A stretch of 61,285 bases of DNA from Phaeobacter sp. CECT 5382 (GTDB lineage Bacteria; Pseudomonadota; Alphaproteobacteria; Rhodobacterales; Rhodobacteraceae): assembly GCF_001457775.1 (NCBI RefSeq), contig NZ_CYSG01000022.1, positions 1-61,285 on the forward strand, written 5' to 3'. Position numbers and translations under genes: made by a program. The notes below the pieces were generated by a model, which was given only the letters and a program-made list of their open reading frames with translations, was not told where the DNA came from and did no database searches. This document shows, one piece after another, positions 55,770-61,285 of the stretch (its first letter is position 1; each line of letters opens with the position of its first letter).

Positions 55770-56864
55770 ATGCAAACCATCAAAGCCGCCGTCTGTCATG
55801 CCTTTGGGGAACCGCTGGTGATCGAAGAGATCCAGATCGAAGACCCACGCATGGGAGAAGTGGAAGTCACCCTGGACGCGGTGGCGATCTGCCATAGCGA
55901 TATTTCTTTTGCCGAAGGCGCCTGGGGCGGGTTTTTGCCTTCGGTCTATGGTCACGAGGCCGCAGGGGTCGTCACTCAGGTCGGTGAAGGCGTCAGTGGG
56001 TTTGCCGAAGGTGACAGCGTTGTGGTCACGCTGATCCGGTCCTGTGGCAGCTGCCCCAGCTGCGCCAGTGGCAAGCCGACCATTTGTGAAACCCCCTATG
56101 ATGCCGTGAAATCCGGCCCGCTGAAGACTGCGGATGGCGCGCCGCTGATGCAGGCCATGGCCTGCGGTGCCTTTGCCGAAAAGGTCGTGGTGGATCAGCG
56201 CCAGATCGTGAAGATCCCCGAAACCCTGAGCAAAGAAGCAGCCGCGCTGATTTCCTGCGGTGTCATCACCGGCGTCGGCGCGGCCGTTAACGCCGCAGGC
56301 CTGCGCGCCGGGCAGGATGTGGTGGTGATTGGGGCTGGGGGCGTTGGCCTGAACGCCATACAGGGCGCGCGCATTGCTGGTGCACGGCGCATCGTAGCTA
56401 TTGATATGACCGAAGAAAAACTGGAGATCGCCAAGGAGTTCGGCGCCACCGATGGCGTTTTGGGTACACTGAAATCACCGTGGAAAGCTGCGTTCAAAGC
56501 ACTTGGCGGCAAGGGCGCTGATGTGGTTCTGGTCACCGTCGGGGCCATCCCGGCCTATGAACAGGCGCTGCGCTATCTTGGCTATGGCGGCAAAGCCGTG
56601 ATGATCGGCATGCCACACTCCGGCCAAAAAGCCACCTATGAGCCCGTCATCATGGCAGCCGTCGGTCAAGGCATGATCGGCTCTAAAATGGGTGATGTGG
56701 TCATCCAGCGGGATATTCCCTGGATGGTTGATCTATACGAGCAGGGTCGCCTGAAACTGGATGAGCTGATCTCTGGTCGTTGGGAGCTGGAGCAGATCAA
56801 CGAAGCCATTGCCGACACCAAGACCGGCAGTGCCAAACGCAATGTCATATTGTTCAACCGCTAG
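55770..56864 (+). CDS. Zinc-dependent alcohol dehydrogenase (MDR family)
   Basis: The 364-residue protein has the catalytic zinc Cys in AICHSDISFA and the His-Glu in VYGHEAAGVV, the structural zinc set CGSCPSCASGKPTIC, and the NAD loop VVVIGAGGVGLNAI. It resembles class III/S-(hydroxymethyl)glutathione-type dehydrogenases in shape. AGGGAGTGAG before the ATG. It lies just upstream of an enolase-superfamily enzyme, which suggests sugar-acid or polyol catabolism (inference). Confidence 0.9.
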   Translation: MQTIKAAVCHAFGEPLVIEEIQIEDPRMGEVEVTLDAVAICHSDISFAEGAWGGFLPSVYGHEAAGVVTQVGEGVSGFAEGDSVVVTLIRSCGSCPSCASGKPTICETPYDAVKSGPLKTADGAPLMQAMACGAFAEKVVVDQRQIVKIPETLSKEAAALISCGVITGVGAAVNAAGLRAGQDVVVIGAGGVGLNAIQGARIAGARRIVAIDMTEEKLEIAKEFGATDGVLGTLKSPWKAAFKALGGKGADVVLVTVGAIPAYEQALRYLGYGGKAVMIGMPHSGQKATYEPVIMAAVGQGMIGSKMGDVVIQRDIPWMVDLYEQGRLKLDELISGRWELEQINEAIADTKTGSAKRNVILFNR

Positions 56865-56923
56865 ATAAACGTCAGTATCGACCCACCCCGACGACGTCCA
56901 GACAACGCCCAGAGAGACACCCC

Positions 56924-58156
56924 ATGAAGCTGCAAGATCTCGATATCATCGTCACCGCCCCGCCTGCTCCCGGTTGGGGAGGGCGCTATTGGATCCTGGT
57001 AAAGGTAACCACAGATACCGGTATCACGGGCTGGGGTGAATGCTACGCGTCAACAATTGGACCTGCGGCGATGAAGCCGGTGATCCGCGATGTATTTGAT
57101 CGGCATATGGCAGGTGAAAACCCTGAAAACATTGAGCTGATGTTCCGCAGGGTCTATTCTTCGGGGTTTACCCAGCGCCCGGATTTGACCGTCATGGGCG
57201 CCTTCTCGGGCCTCGAGATTGCCTGCTGGGATATCCTCGGCAAGGATCGCGACCGTCCCGTGCATGCGCTGATTGGCGGCCGTATGAACGACCGCATTCG
57301 CGCCTACACCTACCTTTATCCCCTGCCACATCACGATATCGATGAATTCTGGAGCTCCCCCGAACTGGCAGCAGAATCCGCCGCCGAGATGGTTCGCCAG
57401 GGCTATACGGCGGTGAAATTTGACCCTGCAGGGCCCTATACCATGCGCGGCGGCCATATGCCTGCGATGCGTGACATCTCGCTCTCGGTGGAGTTTTGCA
57501 AGGCGATCCGTGGCGCTGTTGGCGACAAGGCGGACCTGTTGTTTGGCACCCATGGCCAGTTCAACACCGCTGGCGCCATTCGCCTCGGTCAGGCGCTGGA
57601 GCCCTATTCACCGCTTTGGTTCGAAGAGCCCACACCGCCCGACAATATCGAGGACATGGCCCGTGTCGCGCGCAACGTGCGCATCCCTGTCGCGACCGGC
57701 GAACGAATGACGACCAAGACCGAGTTCGCGGCCGTGTTACGCAGTGGTGCCGCCGAAATCCTGCAGCCCGCGCTGGGTCGGGCCGGTGGTATCTGGGAGA
57801 TGAAGAAAGTCGCCGCCCTGGCCGAGGTTTATAACGCACAGATGGCGCCACATCTTTACGCAGGCTCGGTGGAATGGGCTGCTAATATCCAGCTCGCCGC
57901 CTCGATCCCGAATATCCTGATGGCCGAAAGCATCGACACGCCCTTCCATGACGACCTGATCAAGGGCAGCATCCGCGTCGAAGATGGCTTTATCACCCCA
58001 CCGGGCACGCCGGGTCTGGGCATCGACGTCGACGAAGATCTCGCCCGCGCGCATCCCTTTGACGGTGACGATCTGCACCTCAACATGCGAGACGAAGCCT
58101 GCAGTTACACTGGTAACAATAGTTTCGCAGGCGGCGCGCCACCGCTCAAAACTTGA
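56924..58156 (+). CDS. Mandelate racemase/muconate lactonizing (enolase superfamily) enzyme
   Basis: The 410-residue protein has the N-terminal capping domain (VKVTTDTGITGWGECYA) and a barrel with Lys in AVKFDPAGPYTM, Glu in LWFEEPTPPDN, Glu in VATGERMTT and His in QMAPHLYAGSV. At the first metal position the segment reads LLFGTHGQFN where many members have an Asp. It resembles sugar-acid dehydratases of the galactonate type. ATG at 56924. Probably co-transcribed with the alcohol dehydrogenase. Confidence 0.85.
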   Translation: MKLQDLDIIVTAPPAPGWGGRYWILVKVTTDTGITGWGECYASTIGPAAMKPVIRDVFDRHMAGENPENIELMFRRVYSSGFTQRPDLTVMGAFSGLEIACWDILGKDRDRPVHALIGGRMNDRIRAYTYLYPLPHHDIDEFWSSPELAAESAAEMVRQGYTAVKFDPAGPYTMRGGHMPAMRDISLSVEFCKAIRGAVGDKADLLFGTHGQFNTAGAIRLGQALEPYSPLWFEEPTPPDNIEDMARVARNVRIPVATGERMTTKTEFAAVLRSGAAEILQPALGRAGGIWEMKKVAALAEVYNAQMAPHLYAGSVEWAANIQLAASIPNILMAESIDTPFHDDLIKGSIRVEDGFITPPGTPGLGIDVDEDLARAHPFDGDDLHLNMRDEACSYTGNNSFAGGAPPLKT

Positions 58157-58246
58157 CGCCTCTCTGTCTTGTGACCGGGAGGGGGTGACTTACGTTAGGA
58201 AAATGAGGCATTATGGCAAATACACCACTCGCAGGATTCAGGACAC

Positions 58247-58603
58247 GTGACGCTTCAGACCCTCAAATCGACCGAAGAGACATCTTCCGAAACTCTTCAT
58301 CCGGAAACACCAATCGACATGGCGCAGCGTGCCGCTGAGGCTGCGGCGTTTCTCAAGACCCTCGCCCATGAGGGCCGATTGATGATTCTCTGTCATCTGG
58401 GTACCGGAGAGAAATCCGTCGGCGCGCTCGAAGCTCTGCTCGAAATGCGCCAGGCTGCCGTCAGCCAGATGCTGGCACGCCTGCGCGATGAAGGGCTGGT
58501 GCAGACCCGGCGTGAGGGAAAGACAATCTACTACTCGCTGAAAAACAAAAACACCGAAGAAATCATTGCCCTGCTCTACCAGCAGTTTTGCTCCCCGGAC
58601 TAA
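58247..58603 (+). CDS. ArsR-family persulfide sensor, SqrR/BigR-like
   Basis: The 118-residue winged-helix protein reads ANAFLKTLAHEGRLMILCHL-like in its first helices (AAAFLKTLAHEGRLMILCHL) and ends ALLYQQFCSPD. Cys49 and Cys115 are 66 residues apart, the same spacing as Cys41 and Cys107 of Rhodobacter capsulatus SqrR, which form a tetrasulfide link and release DNA when sulfide is present. The start is GTG at 58247. Usual targets (sqr, sulfur dioxygenase, YeeE) are not in the window, so the regulon must lie elsewhere. Confidence 0.82.
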   Translation: MTLQTLKSTEETSSETLHPETPIDMAQRAAEAAAFLKTLAHEGRLMILCHLGTGEKSVGALEALLEMRQAAVSQMLARLRDEGLVQTRREGKTIYYSLKNKNTEEIIALLYQQFCSPD

Positions 58604-58767
58604 CACCCCAATCGACCTGAAAACCCAGTCTGATGCCCCATTTGCTACCCAGGTCAGGTGACGCCACCTGAGCACGCCTGAACTTTAGCACGCGTGTTCA
58701 CGTCTGGTGCACCTGTCCACGTCAAAGCTTTCTCCGAAGGTCAGGCTACGCGCGGTATGGTTTTGTG

Positions 58768-58797
58768 ATTTTCCTGCATAACATTTTCCTGCATAAC
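58768..58797. repeat. Perfect tandem duplication of 15 bp
   Basis: ATTTTCCTGCATAAC occurs twice in direct succession in the spacer between the SqrR-like gene and the ABC gene. Both copies are identical. Confidence 0.9.
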
Positions 58798-58899
58798 GAT
58801 GGGGAAGGCGGCTCGGCTGACCACTGCAGCCGCAAAACCGGCAAGCATATCCGCTAGCGTCCATCCTGCGGCCACCTATCCGGCTGCGCACAAAGCCTT

Positions 58900-61285
58900 C
58901 TAGTTTCCAACGTATCCGGAAACGACTTGCAGGAGCTTGAAGGCGGTATTGGCGTCATTCTCCACCACTGCCAGAAACTCTTCCTCACCGATCCGCAAAC
59001 AGCTCAGCTCGGTTGTCGCAACCATGCTCAGCGCCCGCGGTTCCTTGCGAATGAGTCCGAGCTCCCCAACCAAATGCCCAGGTCCGACATTGGTGATCAG
59101 ACGATCTTGCTGCCCGTCCTGTGGCAAATAAAGCCCCGCTTCGCCATCGATAATCATATAGACACCATCGCTGGCCACATCATCCTTGAGAAACACCACA
59201 TCGCCAGCCTTGGCCGCATACCAGCGCGCTCCAAAAGCCAGCAGCCGCAATTGCCGCCGGTTCAGACCAGAGAACAGTTCCGTTTGCTCCAGTGCCCGCA
59301 GCTTACGCGCCAGATCCTGGCTTGCGGCACTGTCTTCGGCCACCTCGTAATGCGGATCATCGCTCACCAGGCGCCCCTGGCGTAATTCGTAATGAACATC
59401 AAAAACATCCGGGCGTTCAAAGCTAGTATCCAAATAGACCAGAGTTGTCGCAGGCAGCAGCCGCCGCAGATTCTTGTGTACTGCAATCCGTGTATCAAGA
59501 TCGTAGCTTGTCAGCGCCGAATCGAGCAGCAGAATGTCAGGGCGTTTGATAGTCGCCCGCGCAAAAGCCAGCGGCTCTGCATAGCTGGCTGGCAGCCCTT
59601 GTCCGCCTAGGGCGATTGGCAGATCAAAGATCAGCTCGACCACCATGTCCCGGGCTCCGTTCTCGACCAGAACCTCAGAGACCAGGCGACGCAGTTCGTC
59701 TCCGCGCGCGCCAGCTCCATCGGAGATCTTGCCAAACAGCGCATTCTCCAGCACCGTCAGGCCCGGCGCAAATACCGCCCCATCAAGGTGCACAAAGATA
59801 TCCGACAGGGTCTCCATCAGCTCACCCGCGTGGCTTTTGCGGAACGACAGGATGCGCATCTTCATTTCATCGGTAAAGGCAGGACCGATCTGTTCGGCCG
59901 AGATGCTGAAGGGGACGATCATCAGCTGCGCCAACTCGTCCGGCCCCAGAGAGGCAGCCCCCTTGCTGCGGGTCTTGTCAACCAGAGCCGAGGCACGTTC
60001 GTAGGCCTTGGGATCCAGCCCCAACTTGCGAAACAGCGGATGGCCCGTGCCATCCATGCCAAAGATCTGGCGCAGAATATCCACCACATCCTGGGTCAGT
60101 GTGACCAGATCATCATCCAGTTTCAGCTCACGCAGACGTTCCAGGAATTCCACATGCCGCTGCAGCACCTCTTCGGTGATCGGTTCACACAGGGTGGCGT
60201 AAAGCAGGTTCTCCGCAACCGGCAGAGCCGGATTATAGGCGTCAGGTGCAAACCAATGCACCTGCGCTTCCAGACCAGCTGCAGCAACCGCTTCCTGAAC
60301 CTTGGGGCGCAGATCGATCAGGCATTGGGCCAATCGCGGATGCTGGTTCTGATCAAAAAGCTGCTCCATGCCGCGCCAGAACAGCGCACTATCAGTCCCG
60401 ATACCGGCCAAGAGCTGCACCCACCAATCCCGCAGATCATGCGCACTGGCAAACCCTGCCAGTTCCGGATCCAACCAGGGCGCGTCAAAAGGATCAGCAC
60501 TATTGCCGGCCAGCTGTGCGGCGAGAAATCGCCGCGTGTCTTGGGCGGCGCCCTTGGGGCGGTGTCGCATGGGCATCATCACATTGTCGCCGAAAGAGCC
60601 CTGAAACAGCACCGGTCGCGAGGTCACATAGCCGATACGCAAAGCCAGAACCGCCTGATGCAGGTCGCGCATGTCCTGACCCGCAACAGTCACCTGCCCC
60701 GCGGATGGCAGCACTTCACGGGTCAGCAGTTCGGCCAGTGCCCGCCGGTCTTCTTCAGACGGGGCCGCAATGCCAATCACTTGGCCAGCCGGCAGGGTCG
60801 CGTTCAGATCCTCCAGCACCAGATTGCCATCGGCATCCCGTACATTGACCCGCTGCAGCGCCACATCCCCCTTGAGGTGCGGGATCGTCTGCGGCTCGCC
60901 GAACATCAGCTCCTCGCGTACCATGCCCGCAGGGGCAAAGCGCTCCAGGATCACGTCCCAGCGCAGCGACATATCCTGCGTCTGGTTGTAATAGGCCAGC
61001 AGCTCCTTCCAGGGAGAAGCCAGATCTTTGTAGGCCGCCAACGCGGCCACCAGTGCCCCCAGTGACACCTGCCCCTCCAGCACAAGATAGCCACCGACAG
61101 CATAAAAGAAGAACGGCGTCAGATTGGTGATGAAGTTGTTGAGAAACTTCATGAAGAACTTTTTCTGGTAAATCTCGAAACGGATATCGTAGAGCCGCCC
61201 CAGCCGGTCGGTGATCGCCGCCATCCGATACCGCCAACCGCCATTGATCCGCAAAGTGGCCGCACCAGCCGCGCTTTCACCGATT
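58900..61285 (-). CDS. ABC transporter-like protein with degenerate ATPase and C-terminal cNMP-binding domain (start outside window)
   Basis: The open frame runs into the window edge, so the N-terminus is missing. The visible 795 residues begin in the ABC membrane domain (FLNNFITNLTPFFFYAVGGY, KDLASPWKELLAYYNQTQDM). In the nucleotide-binding domain the Walker A place reads GIAAPSEEDRRALAELL, without Gly-Lys-Thr; the signature reads GLPASYAEPLAFARA; Walker B is DILLLDSALTSYD without the catalytic Glu; the His switch is absent. A long helical insert lies between residues about 270 and 500. The tail is a cNMP-binding domain (VFLKDDVASDGVYMIIDGEA, GELGLIRKEPRALSMVA). A regulatory role at the membrane is more likely than active transport (inference). 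Confidence 0.8.
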   Translation of the reverse strand, partial: IGESAAGAATLRINGGWRYRMAAITDRLGRLYDIRFEIYQKKFFMKFLNNFITNLTPFFFYAVGGYLVLEGQVSLGALVAALAAYKDLASPWKELLAYYNQTQDMSLRWDVILERFAPAGMVREELMFGEPQTIPHLKGDVALQRVNVRDADGNLVLEDLNATLPAGQVIGIAAPSEEDRRALAELLTREVLPSAGQVTVAGQDMRDLHQAVLALRIGYVTSRPVLFQGSFGDNVMMPMRHRPKGAAQDTRRFLAAQLAGNSADPFDAPWLDPELAGFASAHDLRDWWVQLLAGIGTDSALFWRGMEQLFDQNQHPRLAQCLIDLRPKVQEAVAAAGLEAQVHWFAPDAYNPALPVAENLLYATLCEPITEEVLQRHVEFLERLRELKLDDDLVTLTQDVVDILRQIFGMDGTGHPLFRKLGLDPKAYERASALVDKTRSKGAASLGPDELAQLMIVPFSISAEQIGPAFTDEMKMRILSFRKSHAGELMETLSDIFVHLDGAVFAPGLTVLENALFGKISDGAGARGDELRRLVSEVLVENGARDMVVELIFDLPIALGGQGLPASYAEPLAFARATIKRPDILLLDSALTSYDLDTRIAVHKNLRRLLPATTLVYLDTSFERPDVFDVHYELRQGRLVSDDPHYEVAEDSAASQDLARKLRALEQTELFSGLNRRQLRLLAFGARWYAAKAGDVVFLKDDVASDGVYMIIDGEAGLYLPQDGQQDRLITNVGPGHLVGELGLIRKEPRALSMVATTELSCLRIGEEEFLAVVENDANTAFKLLQVVSGYVGN

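Noticed and set aside
59788-61065. 425-residue plus-strand frame opposite the ABC gene
   Set aside because: The minus-strand frame has clear ABC and cNMP-binding domains; this one has none.

Overview
The window looks like chromosomal DNA of a marine Rhodobacterales bacterium (Roseobacter group). The signs are high-GC alphaproteobacterial codon use, the gene orders miaB-phoH-ybeY-corC-lnt-metK and aroA-cmk-rpsA-ihfB-lapA-trpF-trpB, Irr beside fabA, and a SAM/SAH riboswitch in front of metK, an RNA class described mainly from Rhodobacterales. The genus is not resolved; a Phaeobacter/Ruegeria-like organism is an inference.

Layout. (1) 1-6350, accessory: the end of an IS5-type element cutting a branched-chain-type substrate-binding protein, an aldehyde dehydrogenase with a divergent AraC regulator, a decayed IS3/IS407-type element, a DMP19-like protein, and about 1 kb without genes that carries a 19-base piece matching the 3' end of a tRNA-Ser. 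That piece may be the right end of an integrated island. (2) 6552-20465, core with small additions: nucleoside hydrolase, ychF, a PagL-like lipid A deacylase, trpA, an H-NOX remnant with a hybrid histidine kinase, an FMN lactate dehydrogenase, an HTTM protein pair, rplY, pth, a serine hydrolase, DUF2237, an IsdG-like protein and trpB. (3) 20466-29150, the minus-strand block trpF-lapA-ihfB-rpsA-cmk-aroA-trmB, with a nitroreductase and a serine hydrolase inserted between rpsA and cmk. (4) 29293-39783: a ClpP-like exported protein, a BASS transporter, metK with its riboswitch, lnt, corC, ybeY, a di-haem cytochrome, phoH, a lipoprotein/OmpA pair sharing a module, and miaB. (5) 39925-47445: a possible glycosyltransferase, PhyH/LysR, Irr, and fabA, fabB, fabI with a membrane gene between fabA and fabB, then an SlyD-like isomerase. 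(6) 47728-58156: a plus-strand run of catabolic genes (HAD, alpha/beta hydrolases, PLP dehydratase, EEP hydrolase, pcaD, pcaB, a TetA-like exporter, a zinc alcohol dehydrogenase and an enolase-superfamily enzyme). (7) 58247-61285: an SqrR-like persulfide sensor and an ABC half-transporter with a degenerate ATPase and a C-terminal cyclic-nucleotide-binding domain, cut by the window end.

The observations most worth following are the internally deleted H-NOX gene still coupled to its kinase, the apparently inactive ABC/CNBD protein, the riboswitch, the palindrome between nitroreductase and serine hydrolase, and the island boundary near 6340. No CRISPR array, rRNA or complete tRNA gene was seen. 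I found no clear new defence or mobile system.
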